NCBI GenBank assembly: GCA_041396685.1
Contig: JAWKYD010000018.1
Location: 62,001-126,000 of the forward strand
Length of the DNA stretch: 64,000 nucleotides
Source: JAUIAI01 sp041396685
GTDB taxonomy: Bacteria > Pseudomonadota > Gammaproteobacteria > Burkholderiales > Burkholderiaceae_E
Reading direction: 5' to 3'
The notes under the pieces are model-generated. The model was not told the origin of the DNA and did no database searches. It was given only the letters and a program-made list of their open reading frames with translations. Shown piece by piece: positions 42,610 to 51,540 of the stretch. The translations under genes and the position numbers were made by a program. Every line of letters starts with the position of its first letter. The first letter of the stretch is position 1.

Positions 42610-43890
42610 TCAGCGCATGTTCCGCGGCAGCCACAATGCGATGTCCGGGAAGGCCATCACGAGGCCCATGACGAGAAACATCAGCAGCACATAGGGCAAG
42701 GCACCGCGCACGATATCGCCCATCGGCGCCTTGGTGATCGCCTTGATCGTGAACAGGTTCATGCCCACCGGTGGTGTGATCTGGGCGAGCTCCAGGTTGA
42801 TCACCAGCAGCACGCCGTACCAGATGGGGTTGATGTGCAGGTGGATCATGGCGGGCAGGATCACGGGCGTGGTGATGAGGATGATCGCGATCGATTCGAG
42901 GAACATGCCCATCACGAAGATCAGACCCATCATGACGAGCAGGAAGCCCGTCACGCCGATGTCGGCGGCGATCACCGATTCGACGATCTGCTGCGGGATG
43001 CGCAGCTTGGTCAGCACGTGGCCGAAGACGGTGGCGCCGGCCAGGATCATGAACAGCATCGTCGACAGCCGGCTCGCATCCATCGCGCACGCCCAGATGT
43101 CGGCGGGCCGCAGACTGCGATAGACGACGACACCCACGAACAGCGCCAGCCACGCGCCGGCCGCCGCCGCTTCGGTGGCGGTGAACACGCCCGCATACAT
43201 GCCACCGAGCACGAACACCGGCAGCGACAAGGCCCAGACCGAGCGCAGCAGCGCGCGCCACATCTCGCCCAGGCTGGCCATGGGTTCGCGGCGGGCGTCG
43301 CGGCGCGTCAGCATCGTGCGCAGCACAGCCCAGACGATGAACACGCCGGCCATCAGCGCGCCCGGCAACATGCCGGCCATGAACAGGCCGCCGATCGAGG
43401 TGTCGGTGGTGACACCGTAGAGCACCATCGGCCCCGAGGGCGGGATCAGGATGCCCAGCGTGCCGCCCGCGGCCACCAGGCCGTAGGCGGTGCGCCGGTC
43501 GTAGCCGAAGCGCAGCATCTGCGGAATCGCGACCGCGCCGATCGTCATGGCGGTTGCGACGCTCGACCCGGAGATGGCCGCGAACACGGTGCAGGCGAGT
43601 ATGGTGGCGACGCCGAGCCCGCCGGGCAGGTGGCGCGTGAACGTGTAGGCGGTGTTGTAGAGATCGTCGACGATGCGCCCGCGGATCATCACCTGCGCCA
43701 TGAATGCGAACAACGGTATCGCCACCAGCAGGTAATGGTTGAGTTCGACGAACACCGTTTCAGCCACCGCCCCCACGCCGCCTTGCGTGAGATACAGCGC
43801 GGCGGCGCCGAACAGCGTGAGCCCGGCGAAGATCGGCAGGCCGGTGAGCAGCAGGGCCAGCAGGCCCAGGAAGAACAGGCCGATGGTCAC
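42610..43890 (-). CDS. TRAP transporter large membrane subunit DctM
   Basis: 426-aa polytopic protein with DctM hallmarks (CTVFAAISGSSVATAMTIG, GGTLGILIPPSGPMVLYGV, LELAQITPPVGMNLFTIKA). GTG at 43890 overlaps the DctQ stop (GTGA). The open frame runs on upstream to 44409 but that is dctQ in another frame. The stop is one base before the aconitase-family gene start, so the two are tightly coupled. It is clearly diverged from the first TRAP set at 19937. Confidence 0.93.
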   Translation of the reverse strand: MTIGLFFLGLLALLLTGLPIFAGLTLFGAAALYLTQGGVGAVAETVFVELNHYLLVAIPLFAFMAQVMIRGRIVDDLYNTAYTFTRHLPGGLGVATILACTVFAAISGSSVATAMTIGAVAIPQMLRFGYDRRTAYGLVAAGGTLGILIPPSGPMVLYGVTTDTSIGGLFMAGMLPGALMAGVFIVWAVLRTMLTRRDARREPMASLGEMWRALLRSVWALSLPVFVLGGMYAGVFTATEAAAAGAWLALFVGVVVYRSLRPADIWACAMDASRLSTMLFMILAGATVFGHVLTKLRIPQQIVESVIAADIGVTGFLLVMMGLIFVMGMFLESIAIILITTPVILPAMIHLHINPIWYGVLLVINLELAQITPPVGMNLFTIKAITKAPMGDIVRGALPYVLLMFLVMGLVMAFPDIALWLPRNMR

Positions 43891-44471
43891 CGGGGGCCCT
43901 CGCCGTGCAGCGGGTCGGGTTCTGCCGTGCGTTCGATCGCGAACGGTGCGCCCACCCACGCGCGCCAGCCGACCTCGATCGCGGCCAGCGCCAGCAAAAG
44001 GCCACCAACCGGCAGGAAGAACATCAGTATCCAGACCGGCCATTCCAGATAGCCCTCGGTCAACAGGCCCAGCATGCGCGCGAGCGCGATCGCCTGCCAG
44101 CCATTGCCGACGAACAGCACGGCGACCGCGAACGTGGCCAGCGCCGACCACAGCACCATACGCCGGCGACCGACCGGCCCGAGCCGCGAATGGACGAGGT
44201 CGACCGCGATGTGCTCGCCATGCCGCAAGCTGGCGGCTGCGCCCAGCAGCACCACGCCGACCAGCGTGAAGCCCACCAATTCGTCCACCCACACCGGCGC
44301 CGCATTGAACACATAACGCAGGACCACGGCTGCGCCGATGCCGGTGAGGCAGAGCAGGATGCCCGCCGCCGAGAGCATCTGGGCGGCGTGGGCCAGGCGC
44401 CCCACCCACCGGCTGTAGCGGCGCAACACGGGCGGCAATGTGTCGCCCGTGTTCGTCATCGGTGCCGTCAT
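43887..44471 (-). CDS. TRAP transporter small membrane subunit DctQ
   Basis: 194-aa small permease with four hydrophobic segments (AAGILLCLTGIGAAVVLRYV; FTLVGVVLLGAAASL; VLWSALATFAVAVLFVGNGW; WILMFFLPVGGLLLALAAIE) and the family stretch VWVDELVGFTLVG. The ATG shares one base with the DctP stop (TGATG). Normal length for the family. Confidence 0.9.
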   Translation of the reverse strand: MTAPMTNTGDTLPPVLRRYSRWVGRLAHAAQMLSAAGILLCLTGIGAAVVLRYVFNAAPVWVDELVGFTLVGVVLLGAAASLRHGEHIAVDLVHSRLGPVGRRRMVLWSALATFAVAVLFVGNGWQAIALARMLGLLTEGYLEWPVWILMFFLPVGGLLLALAAIEVGWRAWVGAPFAIERTAEPDPLHGEGPR

Positions 44472-45484
44472 CAGAGCTTGTCGAGCAGCATCAGCAGCTT
44501 TTCACCGTCGGCGCCGGCCTGCTCGACGAAGGTTTTCTTGACGGCCGGTTGCATGGCGGCCGCCATGACGTCTTCCTGCGCCTTGGTCAGCGCGACCGCC
44601 GTCATGCCCTTCTCGTTCAGCACCGCGACGTCCTCCGGCGGCACGCCGTTCTCGGTGCGGATCGAGCGCTGCACGGCTGCGTCCGCCGCCCCCTGTACCG
44701 CCGTTCGGATGTCGGCCGGCAGACCGTTCCACCAGGCCGGGTTCACGATCAGGTTGTCGAACGCGAGGATGATGTTCGAGGCGACGCCGTACTTCTGGAT
44801 TTCGTAGAACTTGCGGCTGTTGGCGGCCTTGACCCCGGTGAAGCCGGCATCGATGACGCCGGTCTGCAGCGCCTGATAGGTTTCGGAGCCCGGCATCGAG
44901 ACCGGTGTGGCCCCCATCGCGATCAGCCCGGCGTCGAACATCTTGTTCAGGCCGCGGATCTTCACGCCCTGGAAGTCTTCGGGCTTGATCAGCGGGCGCG
45001 GATTGGAGGTGAAGATGCCGTCGTTGGTGTCGACGATCCAGGCGATGTTCTTGACGCCCTTCGCCTCGAGTTTGGCATCGAGGAACTTCGCCGCTTCAGA
45101 GCCGTTGACGAAGGCCTTCTGCTTTTCGACACTGGTGATCAGGTAGGGAATGATCGTGGCGCTCATCTCGGGGATGTTGCCGCCCCACTGGAAGTTCAAC
45201 ACCATGGCCGCTTCGATCTTGCCGCTGGCCACGGCGGCATGGTGCTGGTTGGGCTTGTAGAGCTGGGCCGCGCCGAAGATCTGCACCTCGACCTTGCCGC
45301 GGGTGGCGTCGGCGACGTCTTTGGCGAACTGATCGATATTCCTGGCCGAGTGATGCGTGGGCGGAAACTGGTGGCTGATACGCATCGTGTGATCGGCCGC
45401 CTGGGCCGGGGTCAAGGCGGCAAGCGCCACGGTGGCGGCGACCAGGGTGGCCAGCGCATTGCGTCGGGTCGACAGGATATTCAC
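44471..45484 (-). CDS. TRAP transporter substrate-binding protein DctP
   Basis: 337-aa periplasmic binding protein. Signal peptide ALATLVAATVALAALTPAQA. Diagnostic regions include FPPTHHSARNIDQFAKDVAD at the mature N-terminus and the EDFQGVKIRGLNKMFDAGLI segment with the carboxylate-clamping Arg. It precedes DctQ and DctM and completes the second TRAP importer. Placement in a CoA-transferase/lyase operon suggests a C4-C6 dicarboxylate or hydroxy-acid ligand. Confidence 0.92.
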   Translation of the reverse strand: MNILSTRRNALATLVAATVALAALTPAQAADHTMRISHQFPPTHHSARNIDQFAKDVADATRGKVEVQIFGAAQLYKPNQHHAAVASGKIEAAMVLNFQWGGNIPEMSATIIPYLITSVEKQKAFVNGSEAAKFLDAKLEAKGVKNIAWIVDTNDGIFTSNPRPLIKPEDFQGVKIRGLNKMFDAGLIAMGATPVSMPGSETYQALQTGVIDAGFTGVKAANSRKFYEIQKYGVASNIILAFDNLIVNPAWWNGLPADIRTAVQGAADAAVQRSIRTENGVPPEDVAVLNEKGMTAVALTKAQEDVMAAAMQPAVKKTFVEQAGADGEKLLMLLDKL

Positions 45485-45515
45485 GGTTGTCTCCGGTGGT
45501 GGTTGAAGCGTCTTT

Positions 45516-46748
45516 TCAGGTCACGGCGCGGGCGGCGCGCAATCGTTCGATGTCGGCATCCGTCAGCCCGAGGCCGCGCAGGATCTCTTCGGTGTGCTCG
45601 GCAATGCGCGGCGGCTGAATGCGCACGGGCAGGCGCTGGCCCTCGAGCGCAATCGGAGCCAGCGTGGTCTTGACCATCTGCCCGGCTTTCTCGCCATCGG
45701 CCACGCGTACCTCGGCCAGGCCGCCCGTGGCCAGCAGGTGCTCGTCGTCGAGCAGATCTTCGGGGCGGCGGATCGGCGCGAACGGCAGGCCGGCGGCCTC
45801 CATCAGCCCGGCCAGTTCGTCGGCCCGGCGTCCGGCAAGCCGCTCGCGCAGCGTTTGCATGAGCTGGGGCCGTTGACGCACGCGGTCATTGTTGGTGGCG
45901 AATTCCGGGCGCTCCAGCAGGTCGTGCATGCCCAGAACCTCGCAGAACGACGTCCACTGTCCGTCGCTGACAGCGGCCAGAAAGATCTGCTCGCCGTCGG
46001 CGACCGTGAACACATCGTACACGGCCCACGGGCTGTCGCGCGCCGGCATCGGCTTCGGATGCTGGCCGGTCATCGCGTATTGCAGCATGTGCTGGCCCAT
46101 CAGGAACACGTTGTTCTCGTAGAGCGCGGACTGCACCTCCATGCCCTTGCCGGTGATGCCGCGCTGGATCAGCGCCCCCAGCACCCCGATCGTGCCGAAC
46201 ATGCCGCCCATGATGTCGTTGACGCTGCTGCCGGCACGCAACGGATCACCGGGCCGGCCGGTCATGTAGGCCAGTCCGCCCATCATCTGCACCACCTCGT
46301 CCAGCGCCGTGCGATGGTCGTAAGGGCCGGGCAGGAAACCCTTGCAGGCCACGTAGATCAGGCGCTCGTGATCCGGCGCGAGGCTCGCGTAGTCGAGGCC
46401 GACGCGTGCCATCGCGCCGGGCTTGAAATTCTCGACCACGACGTCGGCCGACAGGCACAGCGCCCGGGCGGTCTGCACGCCCTGCGGATGTCGCAGGTCG
46501 ATCCCGATGCTCTTCTTGTTGCGGTTGAACATCGGGAAAAAGCCGCTTCCGGAGCCCAGCAGACGCCGCGTGGCCTCGCCCTCGAGCGGTTCCACCTTGA
46601 TCACCTCGGCGCCCAGATCGGCGAGCAGCATCCCGCAGGTGGGGCCCATGACCATGTGGGTGAACTCGATCACCCGCACCCCGGCCAGGGGTTGAGGCGG
46701 CGCGGCGGGCGCGGTGGACGCGGTGGACGGATCCGGCGGGGCGGCCAT
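45516..46748 (-). CDS. family III CoA-transferase (CaiB/BaiF)
   Basis: 410-aa CaiB/BaiF CoA-transferase. Signatures: VIEFTHMVMGPTCGMLLADLGAEVIKVEP, quoted here only as FTHMVMGPTCGMLLADLGA, then FNRNKKSIGIDLRHPQG and ALDEVVQMMGGLAYMTG, whose Asp is the likely catalytic acyl acceptor. It moves CoA between carboxylic acids. GGAG lies 7 nt before the ATG at 46748; the open frame continues to 47291 inside the lyase gene. With the lyase upstream and hydratase downstream, activation of a hydroxy-diacid (citramalate-type) before C-C cleavage is a coherent reading. Confidence 0.9.
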   Translation of the reverse strand: MAAPPDPSTASTAPAAPPQPLAGVRVIEFTHMVMGPTCGMLLADLGAEVIKVEPLEGEATRRLLGSGSGFFPMFNRNKKSIGIDLRHPQGVQTARALCLSADVVVENFKPGAMARVGLDYASLAPDHERLIYVACKGFLPGPYDHRTALDEVVQMMGGLAYMTGRPGDPLRAGSSVNDIMGGMFGTIGVLGALIQRGITGKGMEVQSALYENNVFLMGQHMLQYAMTGQHPKPMPARDSPWAVYDVFTVADGEQIFLAAVSDGQWTSFCEVLGMHDLLERPEFATNNDRVRQRPQLMQTLRERLAGRRADELAGLMEAAGLPFAPIRRPEDLLDDEHLLATGGLAEVRVADGEKAGQMVKTTLAPIALEGQRLPVRIQPPRIAEHTEEILRGLGLTDADIERLRAARAVT

Positions 46749-46804
46749 CTTTGAACTCCGGGTGTCGGGGCGGGGTGTGTCGGCAACGCGTTGACCGGAT
46801 CGAT

Positions 46805-47752
46805 TCATCTTGCCACGCTTGCGGCCATGGTTCGGGGCAGCCCGGCGCGGGCGATGTGCCCATACAGAGGCTGATCGACCAGCCAGCCCTGCAGACACCC
46901 GCGAAGGTCGAGCAGGGCCGGCAGGTCGAGTCCGGTGGCGATGCCCATGCTGGCGAAACAATAGGCGATGTCTTCGGTGGCGACATTGCCGCTCGCGCCC
47001 GGCGCGTGGGGACAGCCACCGATGCCACCCAGACAGGCGTCGAAGCGGCGGATGCCGGACTGGTACGCGGCAAGCACGTTGGCAATGCCCAATCCCCGCG
47101 TGTCGTGGAAGTGCGCGGCCACGACGCGCCCCGGGGCCGCGCGCTCGAGCGCGCGGAACAACTCGCCCACCGCTCGTGGATCTGCATAGCCGACCGTATC
47201 GGCCAGGCTGACGGCATCGGCGCCCGCCATCAGTGCCGCCTGCGCGAGACTCACCACCTCGGCTGGGTCGACGGCGCCCTGGATCGTGCAACCGAACGCG
47301 GTGCTGATGCCAACCTCGATCGCGCAGCGGGAACCCGCGGCATCGCGCTCGGCGCGGATGCGCGCGATCTCCTCCACGGCCTGCGCGGGTGTCATGCGCA
47401 GATTGGCCATCGAGTGCGCGTGGCTGGCAGACAGCGGGATCAGCAGCCCGTGCACACCGCTCGCCAGCGCCGCCAGCCCGCCCTTCAGGTTGGGTACGAG
47501 GACGGACACCTTCAGGCCGGACAGTGCAAGCGCAGCAGAAACCAGCTCGGCCGTGTCGGCCAATTGCGGCATGCGTGCCGGGGGGACGAAGGAGCCAACC
47601 TCGATCTCGCGCAGGCCGGCCGCGTGGGCGCCGCGCAGCCAGGCGAGCTTGTCCGCAGTGGGCATCACCCGGGGAATGATCTGCAGGCCGTCGCGCAGGC
47701 CCACTTCACGCCCCGTGACCCGATCGGCGCCGATCGTTTGCTCAGAGTTCAT
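46805..47752 (-). CDS. HMG-CoA-lyase-like (HMGL/DRE-TIM) lyase
   Basis: 315-aa TIM-barrel lyase. DRE-TIM features are present: EVGLRDGLQ near the N-terminus (substrate-binding Arg-Asp), HFHDTRGLG (metal-binding His-x-His), and the HMG-CoA lyase signature GIGGCPHAPGASGNVATED with the active-site Cys loop. It would cleave a 3-hydroxyacyl-CoA to acetyl-CoA plus a keto acid. First gene of the minus-strand operon, divergent from LysR across a 73-bp gap. In the usual leucine pathway it would sit with other enzymes; their absence and the CoA-transferase next door point to another acyl-CoA, such as citramalyl-CoA. Confidence 0.9.
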   Translation of the reverse strand: MNSEQTIGADRVTGREVGLRDGLQIIPRVMPTADKLAWLRGAHAAGLREIEVGSFVPPARMPQLADTAELVSAALALSGLKVSVLVPNLKGGLAALASGVHGLLIPLSASHAHSMANLRMTPAQAVEEIARIRAERDAAGSRCAIEVGISTAFGCTIQGAVDPAEVVSLAQAALMAGADAVSLADTVGYADPRAVGELFRALERAAPGRVVAAHFHDTRGLGIANVLAAYQSGIRRFDACLGGIGGCPHAPGASGNVATEDIAYCFASMGIATGLDLPALLDLRGCLQGWLVDQPLYGHIARAGLPRTMAASVAR

Positions 47753-47773
47753 GCTCGGAGTTTATATTTCCAT

Positions 47774-47792
47774 TTGGGCAAGTAAGTTCCAA
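47774..47792. promoter_or_regulatory. candidate LysR operator (TTGG-N11-CCAA)
   Basis: In the AT-rich 73-bp gap between the divergent lyase and LysR genes, TTGG-GCAAGTAAGTT-CCAA is a dyad with 11-nt spacing, fitting the T-N11-A type recognised by LysR regulators. Just beyond, TTTTCC and GGAAAA (from 47793 to 47824) form a second longer-spaced dyad that could be a further half-site or promoter part. Confidence 0.5.
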
Positions 47793-47825
47793 TTTTTCCA
47801 GGCAAAAATATCCAAGCGGAAAATC

Positions 47826-48743
47826 ATGCGCGATCCCGATATGACCACACTGCGGCTGTTCGTCGCCGTGTGCGAAGAACGCAGTCTGTCGCGTGCGGCC
47901 GACCGTTGCGCGATCGCTGCCTCGGCCATCAGCAAGCGCATGGCCGCGCTCGAGGCGCAATGGGACACGCCTTTGCTGAGCCGCAAACGCCACGGCATGG
48001 TGCCAACGGCGGCTGGCGAAACCCTGTTGCAACACGCGCGCACGCTGCTGCGCGATGCCCAGCGCATGCAACGCGACATGCGCGACCAGACGCGCGGCGT
48101 CCGTGGCCAAGTGCGGATCCTGGCTACCGCATCGAACATTGCGCAAGGTCTGGTCATGGATGTCGCCGCGTTCCTGAAAGAGCCGATCCACGCCGGCATT
48201 CGTGTCGACATCGAGGAAGCGATCAGCCCGGAGATTCCGCGCCGGGTTGCCGACGGCGAGTCGTCGCTGGGCATCGCCTGGGATCAGGTCGACATGGTCG
48301 AACTCAGCACCAGTCCCTACATCAGAGACGAACTCGCCGTCGTGACGCCGCCAGATCATCCGCTGGCCCGGCGACGCCGGGTATGGTTCACCGATACATT
48401 GCAGTGGGAATATGTCGGTCTGCCCGTGACCAGCATGATCTACCGCATCGCCACTCGCGAGGCCGGCCGCCTCGGAAAGACCTGGCAGCCACGCGTGGTG
48501 ATGGCCAACCACGAGGTGGCCATGCGCGCAGTGCTGGCGGGCCTGGCCATCGCGCTGGCGCCGCGCGACATCGCGAACGAATTCGCGCGCGCCCATCCGA
48601 TCGCGATCGTCGCGCTACGCGACGCGTGGGCGAAGCGGTTGTTCGTCGTGTGTCATCACGCCTTGCCGCATCTGAACCCGGCGACGCGCGCCTTGCTGGA
48701 CTACCTGCGCCGGCAGGCGCAGGTGCGCGCGGCGGACGACTGA
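47826..48743 (+). CDS. LysR-family transcriptional regulator
   Basis: 305-aa LysR protein. N-terminal winged HTH: DMTTLRLFVAVCEERSLSRAADRCAIAASAISKRMAALE, of which the core is SLSRAADRCAIAASAISKRM, followed by the effector domain (GQVRILATASNIAQGL onward). The ATG at 47826 gives the standard N-terminus; the frame open from 47286 is antisense to the lyase gene. It is divergent from the lyase-CoA-transferase-TRAP-hydratase operon and most likely its activator, responding to a pathway acid. Confidence 0.92.
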   Translation: MRDPDMTTLRLFVAVCEERSLSRAADRCAIAASAISKRMAALEAQWDTPLLSRKRHGMVPTAAGETLLQHARTLLRDAQRMQRDMRDQTRGVRGQVRILATASNIAQGLVMDVAAFLKEPIHAGIRVDIEEAISPEIPRRVADGESSLGIAWDQVDMVELSTSPYIRDELAVVTPPDHPLARRRRVWFTDTLQWEYVGLPVTSMIYRIATREAGRLGKTWQPRVVMANHEVAMRAVLAGLAIALAPRDIANEFARAHPIAIVALRDAWAKRLFVVCHHALPHLNPATRALLDYLRRQAQVRAADD

Positions 48744-48804
48744 CGCACACCACCGCGCACGATCCCGGCTTCTTCGTATCCATCCAAGCGGGATCTCGCA
48801 CACA

Positions 48805-49293
48805 ATGAAGCGAACTTCCAACTGGCGAGACAGGAGCGGCCCAATGCCTGACCCAGTGCCGACCGACGTCCCTCAGGCGTGCGCGACGGTCGGACCGAAA
48901 CGCGCGCTGCCGTTTCCAGCCCTTCGTCATGCGCTTTTGGCTAGCTTCATCGGCTGGCATGGCGCAGTGGCCGCCGAATCGTCCGTGCTCAGTGCCGACG
49001 AGTTTCTGGCGCTGGCGCCATTCATGGCGCAGATCGTGCGTATCGACAGAGTTCCCGGGCCGCCGTCTTTGCCGTCGCCGCTGGCCATGGTCGATCTGGA
49101 TCTGCATTTTCAGAAAGACGATGCCGGACGGATCGTGGTCCGTGCGACCATGACCCTCGACTCCCCGATCTGCGGCACGCTGACATATACCCAGCCGATT
49201 CCCATCGGCCTGCGCATGCGCTACCCGGAATCCCTGTCACTGAAGGCGCCGCCTGACTGCGTTCCGATGCTCGCACCGGGACATAGGCCATGA
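48805..49293 (+). CDS. hypothetical protein, possibly exported
   Basis: 162-aa ORF after the LysR gene on the same strand (61-bp gap). A moderately hydrophobic stretch (FPALRHALLASFIGWHGAVAAE) around residues 37-58 may be an exported-protein signal, with an Ala-x-Ala-like end, though it is far from the first Met; a start at the second Met (PDPVPTDVPQ) would bring it nearer. The rest has beta-strand character and two cysteines. No domain recognised. Confidence 0.5.
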   Translation: MKRTSNWRDRSGPMPDPVPTDVPQACATVGPKRALPFPALRHALLASFIGWHGAVAAESSVLSADEFLALAPFMAQIVRIDRVPGPPSLPSPLAMVDLDLHFQKDDAGRIVVRATMTLDSPICGTLTYTQPIPIGLRMRYPESLSLKAPPDCVPMLAPGHRP

Positions 49294-49346
49294 GCGGTGA
49301 GGCCGCATCGATCGCCGGCATCTTGGAGCGCCGCAGCGCGGATGCC

Positions 49347-50198
49347 TCAGCCGGCCGCCAGGAAAGTGCTCACACGGTCATTGAACTTGGCAGGATTCTC
49401 CATGAACATGAAGTGCGCCCCGCCCTCGTTCGCCTCGAAGATCTCGGACGACCCGTGCGGCATCTGTTCGGCCTGCCAGACCACCGACGTCCACGGAACC
49501 AGGCTGACCTTGCCGCCGATGCACAGGGCCGGCACGGTGATGCGGGGCATCACATCGCGCCAGTCGTTATGCACATGGTCGATCACCAGCTCGGCCGCCT
49601 TGTCGCGCGGGAACTGCAGGTTCAGCGCAATCGAATCGGCGACGATGTCTTTGGGACATTCGGGTGTGAACATGCCGGTGACGAAGCCGGTGGTGACGCT
49701 GGCGTCCGCGTCGGCGGCAAGCGCGATCGCGGTCTCGAAAGTTGCCTGCGGCGAGAAGATCGCACCGGCCTGCGGGCGCGTCTGGTCATTCAACGTGGGG
49801 TTGTCGGACAGCGAAGGCGGTTCGTCCACGAACACGATCTTCGAGATGCGGTCCGCCCCGTAGAGATCCCAGCGCCCACAGCACCGAACAACCCATCGAG
49901 TGGCCCATCAGCACGACCTGGTCGAGGTCCATGCCCTCGATGAAGTCGCCACGTCCTTCGCCAGCCGGTAAACGCGATACCCGAAAGCCGGCTTCGACGA
50001 TTCGCCGTGACCCCGCATGTCGAGTGCGAGCACCCGGTGCGTTCGCGAAAAATGCTCGATCTGGTGATGCCACTGCAGGGCGGTCTGTGACCACCCCGGA
50101 ATCATGATGAACGGCTGCCCGGACCCTGCCTCGAGATAACTCAGTCCGACCCCGTCGCCGGTGGTGAACGTCTTGCGAACGGCCTTGGTTTCAATCAT
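49347..50198 (-). pseudogene. alpha/beta hydrolase with two compensating frameshifts
   Basis: Hydrolase of the 3-oxoadipate enol-lactonase-like kind. The first frame (ATG 50198) gives LSYLEAGSGQPFIMIPGWSQ and VLALDMRGHGESSKP; near 49948 a base is missing and a second frame supplies FIEGMDLDQVVLMGHSMGCS with the GHSMG nucleophile; near 49870 a further shift (one extra or two lost) leads into FVDEPPSLSDNPTLNDQ and the catalytic His segment GGAHFMFMENP. The total length, 852 bp (284 codons), is divisible by three, so the two indels compensate, but as written translation stops at 49908. Either a decayed gene or sequencing error. Confidence 0.75.
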
Positions 50199-50349
50199 CG
50201 TCGTCTCCTCGCTTTTGTCTGCACCCGCTCCACCTGGGTGCCGGTGGGATTATGCGCCGGGCGCGGCGCACCGCAATACCCCACGGTTGTCCTGCCTTGG
50301 CGGCAACCTGGAATAGGCCGGCTTCACTGCATCTATCGGCGAGTGCCGT

Positions 50350-50753
50350 TCAGATGTGCCCAGAACGACGACTTACGGCCGTGGCGCGCGCGCAGTCTTG
50401 GGCTTGCAGAGCCTTGGCCAGCGGAATGAGGCGGTTGACATCGTTCCCGTCGATGCGCTCCGGCGCGGACTCTGGCAAGAGCTCGCGCGACACCTGGTCG
50501 AGCCAGCCATCGAGCATGCGCCGTAGCCGTCTGCCTCGCGGTAGTCGTAGAAGCGGGTCGAGCGCTTCCAGCTGGAGAGCGTCTTCTTGAAACCGGCGGC
50601 CAGCTTGTCGGCTTGGTCCGCGAGTTGCATGCGGGCAAGGCGAGCCTGGACGACATCGTGGTGGTTGGCAAGCTCGAGCAGCACGGTGACCAGGTCCGCC
50701 GCGTTCTGGCGGCGGAGGAAGATTTCCAGGTCTTCGGCGGGTAGCTTCGGCAT
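50350..50753 (-). pseudogene. hypothetical protein (helical), frameshifted
   Basis: The ATG at 50753 opens a helical protein (AEDLEIFLRRQNAADLVTVL, then FKKTLSSWKRSTRFYDYREAD) of a family I recognise only as uncharacterised. Near 50525 the frame shifts: the expected continuation RMLDGWLDQVSRELLPESAP is in another frame and ends at 50350 after RATAVSRRSGHI. The uncorrected ORF ends at 50373 with a Ser/Arg-rich tail. Corrected length is about 134 aa. It lies just before (in transcription, after) the zinc-ribbon gene at 50775-51083. Confidence 0.65.
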
Positions 50754-50774
50754 GGTTGGGAAAGAGCCTGCGCC

Positions 50775-51083
50775 TCAGCTCGAAAGCGAACCCTGACTCA
50801 TGTCCCAGAACGAGCCCTGCCAGTTAGAGATCTCACCCTCCGTGCCACAAGCCGCGCAACGCCAGACGACGACTTCCTCCTCGGTCAGGCCGGTTTCGAC
50901 GCGATGCTGGTCGCGCTTTCGGCACTTGAAGCAGACCGGGCCCGGCGTGTCATCGGGGCGATCGAAGTCAGAGGCGTGAGCGACGACGGCTGTCATGAAA
51001 TCGGCCAACTTGCGGGCCGGGCCACGCTCGGGGGCGATGGCTCCTTTGGAATCCAGGATGTGGGTCAGGTCGATGACATACAT
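50775..51083 (-). CDS. small zinc-ribbon-like hypothetical protein
   Basis: 102-aa soluble protein. Two CxxC pairs (CFKCRKRD and WRCAACGTEG), about 25 residues apart, look like a four-cysteine zinc ribbon in the C-terminal half. The N-terminus (YVIDLTHILDSKGAIAPERG) begins with a strand-helix. It is followed by the frameshifted gene at 50350-50753 with 21 bases between; the two probably form one small operon. Function unknown; zinc ribbons of this size often bind nucleic acids or proteins. Confidence 0.75.
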   Translation of the reverse strand: MYVIDLTHILDSKGAIAPERGPARKLADFMTAVVAHASDFDRPDDTPGPVCFKCRKRDQHRVETGLTEEEVVVWRCAACGTEGEISNWQGSFWDMSQGSLSS

Positions 51084-51540
51084 GGCGTAGATCTACTGGC
51101 GGGGAGAAACGGGCGCAAGCGACCAAATACGGCGAGGGAAGGCCTGGACCACCCACAAGCACTTGGCGGCCACGAAACGTATCGGTATGCCGATCGCCTG
51201 TGCCACGCGATTGGCTTTGCCAATGTCTCCAGGCAGTTCCGCGACATGGTACGTGTATCGCCGGCATACCCTATCAGGTGTCTTGGCCCCGCCCCTTGAC
51301 GCGCACATTCTTGACTTGGCTCACGGCTTGGTTCAACACCGCCGTTTAGACATCTGAATGAACCAAAACTTCTTCTCACGATATCAAATATTTACGATGA
51401 TGAACGGCCAATTTGACGCATTCGTCTTGGCTCAGAATGAGCCCATAAGAACAAAGCCGCGCGCGGCCTCGACGCACGCGCTGACCAGGATCGCGCCACA
51501 CTAGTCGCGGCCCACCGCGCCGGTCACGGCGAGGGCGGCC
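51084..51540. other. intergenic region with an AraC C-terminal remnant
   Basis: About 457 bases without an intact gene. On the plus strand 51199-51299 encodes RLCHAIGFANVSRQFRDMVRVSP, matching the second helix-turn-helix of an AraC regulator (the family pattern is I..VC...GF.N.S.F.RQF....G.SP) but with residues missing and no preceding sensor domain in frame. The rest, including an AT-rich stretch at about 51360-51420, holds nothing I can identify. Confidence 0.45.

Noticed and set aside
40686..42671. 661-aa plus-strand ORF opposite the aconitase-family gene
   Set aside because: Shadow of a gene with intact iron-sulfur and swivel motifs.
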